54,644 bases of DNA from the NCBI GenBank assembly GCA_035936835.1, contig DASYVT010000176.1:1-54644 (forward strand). The letters are read 5' to 3'. The position numbers and the translations under genes are program-made. The notes below the pieces were generated by a model, which was not told where the DNA came from, ran no database searches, and worked only from the letters and a program-made list of their open reading frames with translations. This DNA comes from Candidatus Methylomirabilota bacterium. Lineage in GTDB: Bacteria > Methylomirabilota > Methylomirabilia > Rokubacteriales > CSP1-6. The number at the start of each line of letters is the position of its first letter. Within the stretch, counting starts at the first letter, position 1. Positions 17,498 through 28,346 of the stretch are shown one piece after another.

Positions 17498-20400
17498 GCC
17501 GGCACCACGCGGTCGTAGAGCGCTCGCACCCAGGTGGTGCGCCGCTTGTACTCCTCGAGCAGCTCTTTTCGGGAGGGAAAGCCGAGGCTTTTAGCGAGGC
17601 GCGCCGGGATGAGCCCCGCCGGCTCGAGCGTATCGGCGGGCCGCGCGCCGAAGAGCCGTAGGTCGGCCGAGACGCGGCGGAGGAAGCGGTAGTTTCCGGC
17701 GAGCACCTCCGCCTCGTCTGCTCGCAGGAGGCCGGCCCGGCCGATCTCGCTGAGCGCAGTTACGGTATGCGGGCTTCTGATTGCCGGTCTCAGCCTCCCG
17801 TGCGTCATCTGGATCGCCTGGGTGATGAACTCCACGTCCACCAGTCCCCCGCGGCCGAACTTGACGTGGAGCCGCCCCGGCGTCTCCTTGCCAAGCTCCT
17901 TCTCCATCCGCGCGCGCAGCAGGCGCATCTCCTTGAGGTCGGGCGGCGGCGCGTCGGGACCGTAGACGAGGGCCTGGATCTCCCGCCTCACGGCGCGGCC
18001 GAGCCGCGGGTCGCCGCACACCAGGCGCGCGCGCGTGAGAGTCTGGCGCTCCCACGGGTCGGCCCACTCGCGGTAGTACTGGCCGACCGCCTCCACGCTC
18101 GAGGCGAAGCCGCTGCCCTTCGAGCCCGGGCGGAGCCGGAGGTCCACCGGCAGGACCACGCCGGCCGCCGTCACGTCACCCAGGATCGAGGAGAGCGCCT
18201 CCACGGTCCGATCGTAGAACACATGGGCCTCGACGCGCTCGGCTCCGTCGGTCTCGCCTGCCGCGGCATAGACCACGAAGAGGTCGAGGTCGGAGCCTGT
18301 CGAGAGCTCGCGCCCGCCGAACTTGCCGAGGCCGATGACGCAGGCGGTGATCATCCGGCCCGCCGCGTCCCGCGGCGCGCCGAAGGTCTCGGCCGTCTCG
18401 CCGAGCGCCATCAGCCAGCCGGCCGCCAGCGCCGCTTCGGCGAGCGCCGTCATCTCGCGCGAGAAGCGCTCGGCGTCCGTGACGCCCACGAGCATCCGCC
18501 AGGTGATACCGAGCTCCTCGGCCTGCTTGAGCCGGCGCAGGCGGTCCATCCGCTCTGACAGCGCGAGGCGCCCGCCCAGCGCAGGGCCCAAGGCGCGCCT
18601 GAAATCCGCGCGGCGGCGGGGCGCGGCGAAGGTCGCGGGGTCCGCGAGACCGTTCAGGAGCTCCGGCTGCGTCACCAGGAGCTGGGTCAGGAGCTCGCCG
18701 CGGGCGCAGAGCGTGACGAGGTTCGCGAGGAGGTCCGGCCGCTCCGCCAGCAGCTCGAGGTAGGCGGTGCGCGGCCCGGCGGCGGCGACGAAGCGCTCGA
18801 ACTGGTTGAGCGCCTCGTCGGGGTCGGGGCTCTGCCACAAGGCATCGAGGAGCACCGGGAAGATCGTCCGGACGGCGCGCCGCATCGGCTCGGCATACGG
18901 GACGAGCGGCCGGCCCTCGAGGACGAGGCGCAGGTTCTGGCGCGCGCGGTCGGGATCGGCGAAGCCCGTTGCCTTGAGCGCGGTGTACGTCGGGATGCGC
19001 GGCGCGGGCTCAGGCGCTGCCGGCGGAATCGTGAAGAAATCGCTGAAGGCCCTGTGGACGCCTTCGGTGATTCGCTTGTGCTCGCCCTCGAAGCCGCGGC
19101 GCGCCGCGGGCGGCGGCAGTGTCGAGCCGAGGCGGCGCGCCAGCCTGCCGAGCGCCGCCGGGTCCTCGGGCAGCGTGTGGGTCTGGAACTCGTCTACGAT
19201 CTGGAGCCGATGTTCGACAGTGCGGAGAAAGACGAGCGCATCGCCCAGGAAGCGGCCGAGCGACTGCGAGAGATAGCCGCGCTCGGTCAAGCGGAAGATC
19301 GCCCGCAGGCTGTTCCGCTCGCGCAGCCAGGGGTCGTCGCCAGAGTAGAGGAGCTGGAGCGCCTGGACGAGGAATTCGACCTCGCGGATACCGCCACGCC
19401 CGAGCTTGACGTGGCGACGCTGGGCGCCTTTGCCGCGGAGCGACCGGTCGATCTGCTGCTTCATGGCGCGGACGGCGACGACGATGTCGGGGTCGATGCC
19501 CGGCCGGAAGACGAACGGCCGGATCAGCTCGAAGAAGCGCGTGGCCACCTGGGTGTCGCCGGCGCAGAAGCGCGCCTTGATGAGCGCCTGCCGCTCCCAC
19601 AGCTCCGCGCGCTCGGCCAGATAGGTCCGGTAGCCTTCGAGCGAGAGAGTGATGCCCCCCATCCGACCCTCGGGACGCAGGCGCAGGTCCACGCGGAAGG
19701 CATAGCCCTCCTCAGTGACGGACTCGAGCGCCCCGACGATGTCTCGAGCGGCCGAAGCGAAGTAGTCGCCGTTCGGCACGCAGCCATCGGAGCCGCCCGA
19801 GGTCTCACCGTCTTCCCCGTAGACGAAGACCAGGTCGATGTCAGACGAGTAGTTGAGCTCGTCGCCGCCCAGCTTGCCCATGCCGATCACAGCGAGCCCC
19901 GTGAACGCGCCGTCGGGCCCCTGCGGGATGCCGTAGAGTGGAGTCAGGCGCTCCTCGGCCCAGCGCCACGCCGCCCCGAGGCAGACGTCGGCCAGCCGCG
20001 AGAGCTCTTCGGTGGTGACGGTCAGGTCGGCGTCGCCCAGGATGTCGCGGCAACCGATGCGCAGGAGCTGGCGGTACTTGAAGCGGCGGAGCGCGTGCCA
20101 GCGCGCGTCGGGACGATCGAAGGCGCGCGCGCTCTGCTCGAGCTCGGCCTCGAGCTCGTCGCCCAGCCACTGGCGCATGGTGCCGGGCTCGAGCAGCCAC
20201 GGCAGGAGCGTCGGGTGGCGCCTCAGCGTGTCGGCCAGGAACTGGCTCGTGCCCCCGAGCTTGGCGACGAGATGGACGGCGCCGGGATGCGAGCCCAGGA
20301 GCCGGAACAGCGCGGCGCGCTCGCCTTGGGCCGCCAGGCGCTCGAGGTTGTTGAGCGCCATGTCGGGGTCCGGCGCCTCCGACACCTCCTTCAAGAGTCT

Positions 20401-20553
20401 TGGGAGGACCGGCGCGAGAAGCTCGGCGTCTACCGGGTCCGGCGTCAGCGCGTGGAGGTTCGCGAGCGCGCCGCGCGGATCGGCGAATCCCAGCCGCTTG
20501 AGCTCGCTGAGCGCCTTCTTGTCGTCGGCCGGGACGGCGAAAAGATGCTTCAC
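17494..20553 (-). CDS. glnE: Glutamine synthetase adenylyltransferase/deadenylylase GlnE
   Basis: This bifunctional regulator of glutamine synthetase is 1019 residues, close to the family norm. The N-terminal deadenylylase nucleotidyltransferase has SSDIDLVFVYGEDGET near residue 238 and VDLRLRPEGRMG; the C-terminal adenylylase domain has GSDLDLFVVYAAAGET near 754 and VDLRLRPGSKGSG. Helical regulatory segments lie between and after them. It sits directly downstream of glnB, whose PII protein controls GlnE in other bacteria, and overlaps polA by four bases. The uridylyltransferase GlnD is not in the window. Confidence 0.96.
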   Translation of the reverse strand: MKHLFAVPADDKKALSELKRLGFADPRGALANLHALTPDPVDAELLAPVLPRLLKEVSEAPDPDMALNNLERLAAQGERAALFRLLGSHPGAVHLVAKLGGTSQFLADTLRRHPTLLPWLLEPGTMRQWLGDELEAELEQSARAFDRPDARWHALRRFKYRQLLRIGCRDILGDADLTVTTEELSRLADVCLGAAWRWAEERLTPLYGIPQGPDGAFTGLAVIGMGKLGGDELNYSSDIDLVFVYGEDGETSGGSDGCVPNGDYFASAARDIVGALESVTEEGYAFRVDLRLRPEGRMGGITLSLEGYRTYLAERAELWERQALIKARFCAGDTQVATRFFELIRPFVFRPGIDPDIVVAVRAMKQQIDRSLRGKGAQRRHVKLGRGGIREVEFLVQALQLLYSGDDPWLRERNSLRAIFRLTERGYLSQSLGRFLGDALVFLRTVEHRLQIVDEFQTHTLPEDPAALGRLARRLGSTLPPPAARRGFEGEHKRITEGVHRAFSDFFTIPPAAPEPAPRIPTYTALKATGFADPDRARQNLRLVLEGRPLVPYAEPMRRAVRTIFPVLLDALWQSPDPDEALNQFERFVAAAGPRTAYLELLAERPDLLANLVTLCARGELLTQLLVTQPELLNGLADPATFAAPRRRADFRRALGPALGGRLALSERMDRLRRLKQAEELGITWRMLVGVTDAERFSREMTALAEAALAAGWLMALGETAETFGAPRDAAGRMITACVIGLGKFGGRELSTGSDLDLFVVYAAAGETDGAERVEAHVFYDRTVEALSSILGDVTAAGVVLPVDLRLRPGSKGSGFASSVEAVGQYYREWADPWERQTLTRARLVCGDPRLGRAVRREIQALVYGPDAPPPDLKEMRLLRARMEKELGKETPGRLHVKFGRGGLVDVEFITQAIQMTHGRLRPAIRSPHTVTALSEIGRAGLLRADEAEVLAGNYRFLRRVSADLRLFGARPADTLEPAGLIPARLAKSLGFPSRKELLEEYKRRTTWVRALYDRVVPA

Positions 20554-20558
20554 GCGGA

Positions 20559-22414
<1,856 letters not shown>

Positions 22415-22425
22415 GTCCCGGCTCC

Positions 22426-24036
22426 TCACGCGTCTTCTTCGAGGATCGGAAACACCAGCTGGGAGATGTGCGACGAGATGCGCTTGAGGTTGGTCAGCAC
22501 GTCCAGGTGGATCTCGGATGTCTCGAGCGACTCGGCCAGCCCCTGGCGGAGCCGCGCCAGGTGGGAGGTGCGGAGCTCGCGCTCGCGCTGGCGGATCGTC
22601 GGGCGCTGGTCCAGCACCTCCTGCGCCAGCGTCCGGTCGTTGGCGGCGAAGCCCGCGATCGCGCGCTCGAGGTTCTTCGAGACCATACCGTGGAACTCCA
22701 GCAGCTCCGCCTCGCCGGCCTCCGAGAAGCGACGGGCCTGGTAGAGCTTCTTGCGGGCCAGCTCCATCAGGTTCTTGTCCACGATATCGCCGATGTTCTC
22801 GAGGTTGCCGATGAAGGAGATGAGCCCGATTTCTTTGCGTAAGAGGTCGGGGGACATGGTCTCCTGCCCCAGGCGCGACAGGAAGAGCTTGATTTCACGC
22901 TCGAGGTAGTCGAGCTGGTCGTCGCGCCGCTCAACGTCCTCGAGCAGCTCCTGGTTGTTCGTGTGGAGGACGACCATGGCGTCGCGCAGCATGCCCTGGG
23001 CCACGTCGCCCATGCGCAGGGCTTCGCGCGTCGCCTGCCCGAGCGCCAGGGCCGGCTGGTCGAGGTACCGGTCGTCGAGGTAGCGCGTCTTGAAGGGATT
23101 GTCGGCCGTCGTCGCGTCGTCCGGCACGAGCATCGTGATCGCGCGCGCCGCCCACGGGGCGAAGGGCAGGAAGAGCGCGCTGATCACCACGTTGAAGAAC
23201 GTGTGCGTGTTCGCGATCTGCCGCGCGGTGTCGCCCGCGGTGACGGAGACCAGCGCCGTCAGGGGCTGGATGAACGGGAAGACCATGGCAACGCCCAGCA
23301 CCTTGAAGGCGATGTGCGCCACGGCGACCCGCCGCGCGTCGGCGGAGGACCGCAGGCTCGCCGCCAGCGCCGTCGCGCACGTGCCGATGTTGGCGCCGAG
23401 AACCACGGGGATGGCGCCGTCCAGCGGCAGGAGCCCCTGCTGGGCGAGCGAGAGCAGGAGGCCGATCGTCGCGACGGAAGAGGTCATGCCCGCGCTGAAG
23501 ACCGCTCCCACCAGGAGCCCCAGGCCGGCATTGCCCGAGAGCGCCACCAGCACCTGGCGCGCGAGCGCGCTATCCGCCACCGGCGCCATCGCCTCGGTCA
23601 TGACGCGCATGCCGAGGAAGACGAACCCGAAGCCCAGCACCGCCTGCCCGAGGCTCTTGACGAGCCCGCGACGGCCCAAGAAGGAGAGCGCGAAGCCCGC
23701 CCCCACCATGAGCAGGGCCAGGTCCTGGATCTTGAAGGCCAGGAGCTGCACCGTGAAGGTCGTGCCGATGTCGGCGCCCAGGATCACGCCGACCGACTGG
23801 CGGAAGCTGACGAGGCCCGCCGAGACGAAGCCGATCAGCATGAGCGTGGTCGCCGAGGAGGACTGGAGCAGCGCCGTCGCGAGCGCGCCGGAGCACACGG
23901 CGGACAGAGGCGTCCGCGTGGCGCTCGTCAGCATGTGCCGGAGGTGCCCGCCCGCCGCGCGCTGGAGCCCCTCGCCGCAGAGCTGCATGCCGTAGAGCAG
24001 CAGCGCCAGTCCCCCGAAGAGCGCCAGCAGCAGCAT
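22426..24036 (-). CDS. Na+/phosphate symporter family protein with PhoU-like tail
   Basis: This is a 536-residue membrane protein. Residues 1 to about 310 contain two repeats of the Na/Pi cotransporter (PF02690-type) fold: LLYGMQLCGEGLQ, then the QSSSATTLM motif, and later SAGMTSSVAT with the GANIGTCATAL motif. Residues about 340-536 form an acidic, helical PhoU-like cytoplasmic domain. The family imports phosphate using sodium, or exports it, with PhoU-like control. It lies between the histidine phosphatase gene and glgA. Direction of transport is not visible. Confidence 0.92.
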   Translation of the reverse strand: MLLLALFGGLALLLYGMQLCGEGLQRAAGGHLRHMLTSATRTPLSAVCSGALATALLQSSSATTLMLIGFVSAGLVSFRQSVGVILGADIGTTFTVQLLAFKIQDLALLMVGAGFALSFLGRRGLVKSLGQAVLGFGFVFLGMRVMTEAMAPVADSALARQVLVALSGNAGLGLLVGAVFSAGMTSSVATIGLLLSLAQQGLLPLDGAIPVVLGANIGTCATALAASLRSSADARRVAVAHIAFKVLGVAMVFPFIQPLTALVSVTAGDTARQIANTHTFFNVVISALFLPFAPWAARAITMLVPDDATTADNPFKTRYLDDRYLDQPALALGQATREALRMGDVAQGMLRDAMVVLHTNNQELLEDVERRDDQLDYLEREIKLFLSRLGQETMSPDLLRKEIGLISFIGNLENIGDIVDKNLMELARKKLYQARRFSEAGEAELLEFHGMVSKNLERAIAGFAANDRTLAQEVLDQRPTIRQRERELRTSHLARLRQGLAESLETSEIHLDVLTNLKRISSHISQLVFPILEEDA

Positions 24037-24038
24037 GG

Positions 24039-24680
24039 CTAGAGCCCGAGCCTCGAGGGCGACAGCGGGGCGCCGCCGCCGAGCCCCGCAAGGTGCCGGG
24101 TGCTGTTGACGGAGCGTACGGAGGGCGGCGCGACTTCCGTTATCGAGCAGTTCGACAGCGTCAGGCGCCAGATGGAGGAGAGCGGCAGCCCCAGGCAGTG
24201 GGCCAGGTACGCGCTGATGACGCCGCCATGGCAGACGACCAGCACCTGCTGGCCATTGGGATGGGCGGCCGCGATGTCCGCCATGGCGCTCACCACGCGC
24301 GCCTGGACTTCGGGCAGCGGCTCGGCGCCCGGCGGGAGGCAGGCGACGGGGTCACGCACCCACTGCTCGTACGGGTCGCCCGGCAGCGCCCGGATCTCCT
24401 CCACGGTGCGCCCTTCCCAATCTCCTAGCGACAGCTCGCGCAGATCGTGCACCGGCGTCAGCGGCACGCCGAGGCCCGCGGCGGCGATCTCGGCCGTTCG
24501 CCGCGCGCGCTCGAGCGGGCTCGTGTAGACCGCGGCGATGCGCAGCCGGCGGATCGCCTGGCCGAGCGCCTCGGCCTGGCGCGCGCCCAGCTCAGAGAGC
24601 GCCACGTCCTGCACGCCCTGGAAGCGGCGCACGGCATTCGACACGGACTGCCCGTGGCGCGCGAGGAGGAGGCGGCTCAT
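24039..24680 (-). CDS. Histidine phosphatase family protein (phosphoglycerate mutase-like)
   Basis: This cytoplasmic phosphatase of 213 residues has the catalytic LLARHGQSVSNAVRRFQG at the N-terminus, then LSELGARQAEALG, the YTSPLERARRTAE block, the acid ELSLGDWEG, and the second catalytic His in VLVVCHGGVISAYL. These define the family used by CobC, GpmB and related enzymes. No cobalamin gene is nearby, so a specific substrate cannot be assigned. Its start overlaps the gltX stop by four bases. The last 40 residues are Gly/Ser/Pro-rich and look disordered. Confidence 0.88.
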   Translation of the reverse strand: MSRLLLARHGQSVSNAVRRFQGVQDVALSELGARQAEALGQAIRRLRIAAVYTSPLERARRTAEIAAAGLGVPLTPVHDLRELSLGDWEGRTVEEIRALPGDPYEQWVRDPVACLPPGAEPLPEVQARVVSAMADIAAAHPNGQQVLVVCHGGVISAYLAHCLGLPLSSIWRLTLSNCSITEVAPPSVRSVNSTRHLAGLGGGAPLSPSRLGL

Positions 24681-26125
24681 CGTTTGGGTCCTAGCGGGGG
24701 CTTGGCAGGCTCCACCGCGGCCAGGGCCGCCTTGAGGCGCGCGATCGTCTCGGCCTTGCCGAGGAGCGCGGCCACCTGGAAGACCGGCGGGCTCGCGGTC
24801 TTGCCGGTGATCGCGATGCGCGTGAGTTGAGCCAGATCCACGAGCTTGAGTTCCATCTCGGATGCTAATCCCCGGTACAGGCCCTCAAGGCTCTCCGGGT
24901 CGAACGCCTCTTGGGCCCCGATGCGCTTGATCAGCACGGCGTACCGCTGGGGCGCCTCGGGCCCCCAGAACTTCGCCGTCGCCTGGGGGTCATAGGCCGC
25001 GGGCGGCCTGAAGTAGAAGGCCGCCTGCTCCGCCATCTCGACGAGGGTGCGGGACCGCTCCTTGAGGCTCGCGGCGATCGCCGCGAGTCGCGCCGGGTCG
25101 ACAGGGGCTGCGCCCAGCGCGCGGGCGAAGAATGGCGCAAGGGCCCCGGCGAGGCACTCGGGCGCGGCCGCCATGATCCACTCGTGGGAGACCCACAGGA
25201 GCTTCTCCCGGTCGAAGACGGCGCCCGCCTTGCCCACCTGGGCCAGCGCGAAGTGCTCGACGATCTGCTCGCGCGAGAAGATCTCCTGGTCGCCGTGGGA
25301 CCACCCGAGCCTCGCCAGGTAGTTGACCAGCGCCTCCGGGAGAATGCCTTGGTCTCTGAACTCCTCGATCGTCGTGGCACCGTGCCGCTTGGACATCTTG
25401 CTCCGATCCGGCGCCAGGATCATCGGGATGTGGGCGAAGACCGGTGTCGCGTAGCCCAGCGCCGCGTAGCAGGCGATCTGCTTGGGCGTGTTGTTCAGGT
25501 GGTCGTTGCCGCGGATGACGTGGGTGATCTTCATGGTCACGTCGTCCACGACCACGCAGAAGTTGTAGGTGGGCGTGCCATCCGTCCGCACCAGGATCCA
25601 GTCGTCCAGCGTGTCGTTGGCGAACGTGACGGTGCCGAGGATGGCGTCCTCGACCACCGTCTGTCCGCCGAGCGGCATCTTGAGTCTCAGTGCGTGCGGC
25701 TCGGAGGCCGGCACGCCGGCCTCGCGGCACGTGCCCGGATACCGGAACTGCTCCTTGCGGGCCTTGGCGGCGGCGCGGAGCGCGTCGAGAATCTCCGGCG
25801 TGCAGCGGCAGCGGTACGCCCGCCCGTCGAGGAGCAATCGCTCGCCGTGCGCGCGGTAGATCTCGAAGCGCTCGGTCTGGCGATAGCCGGACGCGGGAGG
25901 GCCCTCGTCCCAGTCGAGCCCGAGCCAGCGAAGGACGTCGAGGATCTGGACGATGTGCTCCTCGGTCGAGCGCGACCGGTCGGTGTCCTCGATGCGGAGG
26001 ATGAAGACACCCTTGTGGTGCCGCGCAAAGGCCCAGTTGAAGAGCGCGGTGCGCGCGCCGCCCACGTGGAAGGAGCCCGTGGGGCTGGGAGCAAAGCGGA
26101 CTCTGACCGTGTCAAACATGGGCAT
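24677..26125 (-). CDS. gltX: Glutamyl-tRNA synthetase
   Basis: This class I aminoacyl-tRNA synthetase (482 residues) has the HIGH-like FAPSPTGSFHVGGARTALF at its start, RIEDTDRSRS, and the KMSKS-like DRSKMSKRHGA. The C-terminal helical anticodon-binding part is of normal bacterial length. It heads the long minus-strand operon that ends at rsmA. Start ATG 26125 has GGGG about ten bases upstream; ATG 26119 is an in-frame alternative. A separate glnS at 28645 suggests this enzyme charges tRNA-Glu only; that is inference. Confidence 0.96.
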   Translation of the reverse strand: MPMFDTVRVRFAPSPTGSFHVGGARTALFNWAFARHHKGVFILRIEDTDRSRSTEEHIVQILDVLRWLGLDWDEGPPASGYRQTERFEIYRAHGERLLLDGRAYRCRCTPEILDALRAAAKARKEQFRYPGTCREAGVPASEPHALRLKMPLGGQTVVEDAILGTVTFANDTLDDWILVRTDGTPTYNFCVVVDDVTMKITHVIRGNDHLNNTPKQIACYAALGYATPVFAHIPMILAPDRSKMSKRHGATTIEEFRDQGILPEALVNYLARLGWSHGDQEIFSREQIVEHFALAQVGKAGAVFDREKLLWVSHEWIMAAAPECLAGALAPFFARALGAAPVDPARLAAIAASLKERSRTLVEMAEQAAFYFRPPAAYDPQATAKFWGPEAPQRYAVLIKRIGAQEAFDPESLEGLYRGLASEMELKLVDLAQLTRIAITGKTASPPVFQVAALLGKAETIARLKAALAAVEPAKPPLGPKR

Positions 26126-26139
26126 TCATTCTACCCCGG

Positions 26140-26157
26140 CGCGCCCGCGTGGGCGCG
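26140..26157. terminator. Perfect 7-bp hairpin between higA and gltX
   Basis: CGCGCCC at 26140-26146 pairs with GGGCGCG at 26151-26157 around a 4-base loop. It lies downstream of higA and just upstream of gltX, both on the minus strand. No U tract follows. It could end the higBA transcript or sit in the gltX leader. Confidence 0.4.
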
Positions 26158-26234
26158 GGACCAAGCGGGGGGATGGCCGGCGGCCGGTACACGCCGAGTC
26201 AGTGCGTGATCGGCGCTGCGGATCCTGATGCAGG

Positions 26235-26537
26235 TCAGCCTGCGCGAAGCACTGGCTTCGGCAGGTTGGACAGGTGCCTCGCCGCCTGAAAAAGGTCGAC
26301 GGCCTTCTGGGCGTTGAGCCAAAACTCGGGCGAGATCCGAAACGTGGCGCCCAGTTTCAAGGCCATTTCGGCGGTCACGGAGCTGCGGCCATTGACGATG
26401 CGGTTGATGACCTTGACATCGCAACCGAGGTGATCTGCCAGTTGCTTTTGAGTCATGCTAAGGGGAATCAAGAATTCCTCGCGAAGGATCTCGCCCGGGG
26501 TGGTGGGCTCTCTGCGCCGAGTCAACTCTCTCATCAT
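26235..26537 (-). CDS. higA: HigA-type antitoxin, XRE family
   Basis: This 100-residue helix-turn-helix protein follows the toxin gene higB by six bases. It begins with TTPGEILREEFL, the usual start of HigA antitoxins, then carries the helix-turn-helix MTQKQLADHLGCDVKVINRI and VNGRSSVTAEMALKLG, ending in a short dimer/toxin-binding helix. In the family it neutralises HigB and represses its own promoter. The order toxin first, antitoxin second is typical for higBA. The gene lies in an accessory stretch between gltX and glnS. Confidence 0.92.
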   Translation of the reverse strand: MMRELTRRREPTTPGEILREEFLIPLSMTQKQLADHLGCDVKVINRIVNGRSSVTAEMALKLGATFRISPEFWLNAQKAVDLFQAARHLSNLPKPVLRAG

Positions 26538-26543
26538 GGCCCC

Positions 26544-26834
26544 TCAGTGGTAGTCGCGGATGTCGACCTCGGCGGAACCGGAATCCGTCCAGCGGAAGAC
26601 GACTCGCCATTGGTTGTTGATGCGGATGCTGTGGAACCCTCTCAGGTTCCCCTTGAGCGCCTCGATTCGATTGCCCGGCGGCGACGCCAGATCCGTGAGC
26701 ACCGCAGCGTAGTCGAGCATGTCGAGCTTCCTGGCGGCGACCTTCGCACCGTTCGCCCAGCCGACACCCTTCAAGAGCCGCCCCTCCCGGAAGAATCGCG
26801 CGACGGCCGGGCTGGCGAAGCTGTGGATCGCCAT
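26544..26834 (-). CDS. higB: HigB-type mRNA interferase toxin
   Basis: This RelE/HigB-superfamily toxin of 96 residues is expected to cut mRNA on the ribosome. Visible features are the start MAIHSFASPAVARFFREG, the conserved KLDMLDYA helix and the catalytic-strand segment LRGFHSIRINNQWRVVFRW, then VDIRDYH at the end. I chose ATG 26834 rather than the earlier ATG at 26846 for two reasons: it matches family N-termini, and a strong promoter -10 overlaps the earlier codons. Confidence 0.9.
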   Translation of the reverse strand: MAIHSFASPAVARFFREGRLLKGVGWANGAKVAARKLDMLDYAAVLTDLASPPGNRIEALKGNLRGFHSIRINNQWRVVFRWTDSGSAEVDIRDYH

Positions 26835-26841
26835 CCGCGGC

Positions 26842-26871
26842 ATCATACCGTGGCGCGGTATACTCCGTCAA
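26842..26871 (-). promoter_or_regulatory. Strong sigma-70-type promoter of higBA, probably leaderless
   Basis: Read on the minus strand, TTGACG (26871-26866), an 18-base spacer and TATGAT (26847-26842) form a near-consensus promoter. The expected transcription start falls at about 26835, next to the ATG at 26834, so the toxin message would have little or no leader. A near-palindrome GGTATACT (26857-26864) lies in the spacer and is a plausible HigA operator. Confidence 0.65.
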
Positions 26872-26879
26872 GGTATGCA

Positions 26880-27035
26880 GGGCAAGGAATCGAACTGGCT
26901 ACCGACGCCCGCCCAGCCGTTCTCCCTCCCATGCAGGATCCCCTCGCCGTGCAGGCCATCCTCACCCACTTGGCCCGCTCGGGCGCCCCCGCGCCGCCCG
27001 GCCCCGCCCCACCTGCCCCCGCCGCACCCCCGTAG
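26880..27035 (+). pseudogene. Possible IS91-like transposase C-terminal remnant
   Basis: An open frame without a proper beginning reads MQDPLAVQAILTHLARSG followed by a proline/alanine-rich tail and a stop. This resembles, from memory, the last residues of IS91-family transposases (a DP.v...IL.HLgl segment followed by prolines). Nothing else of an element remains and no terminal repeats are seen. The match is short and could be chance. Confidence 0.3.
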
Positions 27036-27317
27036 CCCGCGGCCCAGTCCCTCTCTCGACGCTGCCCCTGACACGCGCCGGTGCCCCAGGCCCGCCGCCG
27101 CACCCCTCCGCCCGCCTCGTGCCCGCGAGCCCGCGGCGACGCAGGATGGCCCGGGGCACAGGGCGATCGCGGTCCTGACGCTCACCTTCGCCCCGGTGAC
27201 GCGGGCAGTCCCGGGTCTCAGGCTGGGGATCCGCAGGGCAGGCCGCATGCTACCCACCCAGGTCGCGCGGCGAGGGAGCCGAGGTCGCAGCGTTTGTCCG
27301 TCCTATGCGCTTCGGGT
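27036..27317. other. C-rich non-coding stretch
   Basis: About 280 bases with long C runs on the plus strand lie between the possible transposase tail and the end of the metallo-beta-lactamase-fold gene. I see no recognisable protein, promoter or hairpin. Open frames here and on the opposite strand are low-complexity Pro/Arg/Ala and look like composition artefacts. Confidence 0.5.
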
Positions 27318-28346
27318 TCAGCACCCCACGACGCACTTGCCCGAACCGTCGAACTCCATCGTGCGGCCGCTGATGGCGAGGTGCGGCGCGACGCCTTTCA
27401 ACTGCTTGATGAGTGCGGCCGCGCGCGAAGCGGGCCGGAGCTTGCCGCCTTCGGTCACGGCCTCGTTCGGATGCGAGAGGATCACCGACGAGGGCCGGAC
27501 GAGCTCGTTCATCGCGTAGGCTTGCGAGGTCACGGTCCCCGCGGTCGGCCCGAGATTCAGCAGCGCAAGATTCGCCTTGTGATATTCATTCACGACCGTT
27601 TTCATCTCGGTATGGATGCCGGTATCGCCCGACAGATACGCGGAGAGTCCGTTGCTGAATTTGACGACGAAGCCGGTCGGCGGTCCGAGGACCAGGCTCG
27701 TGCCGTCGGGCTCGTGGTTCGCGCGCTGCGTGTCCGACAGCAGGGTGAGCGGCACGTTGTTGGCGTGCGACGCGTAAACGATGGTGATGTCCACGCCTTG
27801 CGATGCGCCGGCTACCCTCGCGCTGAATGCGCCTCCGAGATGCGTATTCGAGCGGCACGACGTCGCGACCGGGACGTTGGTCGCACCCGCGGTTTGCGGG
27901 CAGACGGTGAGCGGCTTGCCGCCGGTGATTTTCTGGATTTTCGTGCCGATGAAAATACCCATATCGTTCGTCATCACGATCGCCGACTGCTTCGCCGCCG
28001 CGATTTCCGCGGTCATGGAGTTCGGGCCGGCCGGCACCGACTCCACCGCGGCGCACGTGCCCGCGCCCGGCGCCTTGAGCTTGCGGTCGCCGATGTGGTC
28101 GCCATGCGCGTGGCTCAACAGCACCATATGGATAGCGCCCAGTCGCGGATCGTCGCTGCCGGTGAGGGTGTGGCCCACGTCGTACAGCAACCGGACGCCG
28201 GTGGGGTCCTCGAACAGCGTGGCGCGGTCCATCGCGCACAGCTCACCGTCGTGCGAACCGAGCGGCGTGATCTTCACGTTCTGAGCCACGGCCGGAGTTG
28301 CAGCCAGAGCGAGTGCGAGCACTGCACCAGCACATGCGATCTTCAT
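27318..28346 (-). CDS. Exported metallo-beta-lactamase-fold hydrolase
   Basis: This 342-residue protein has a clear Sec signal peptide (MKIACAGAVLALALAATPAVAQ, residues 1-22). The metal-binding motif SHAHGDHIG places His79, His81, Asp83 and His84, and a later LSGDTG supplies a metal ligand. Several cysteines, including a terminal CVVGC, could form disulfides in the periplasm. The family is broad (lactonases, phosphodiesterases, UlaG-like enzymes), so no substrate is assigned. GGAGAGGGGG lies just upstream of the ATG. One 60-base line counted by eye was about 55% G+C, clearly below its neighbours, which suggests recent transfer. Confidence 0.82.
   Translation of the reverse strand: MKIACAGAVLALALAATPAVAQNVKITPLGSHDGELCAMDRATLFEDPTGVRLLYDVGHTLTGSDDPRLGAIHMVLLSHAHGDHIGDRKLKAPGAGTCAAVESVPAGPNSMTAEIAAAKQSAIVMTNDMGIFIGTKIQKITGGKPLTVCPQTAGATNVPVATSCRSNTHLGGAFSARVAGASQGVDITIVYASHANNVPLTLLSDTQRANHEPDGTSLVLGPPTGFVVKFSNGLSAYLSGDTGIHTEMKTVVNEYHKANLALLNLGPTAGTVTSQAYAMNELVRPSSVILSHPNEAVTEGGKLRPASRAAALIKQLKGVAPHLAISGRTMEFDGSGKCVVGC

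Noticed and set aside
26870-26900. tRNA fragment suggested by the AATCGAAC string
   Set aside because: No acceptor or anticodon stem could be built around it on either strand.
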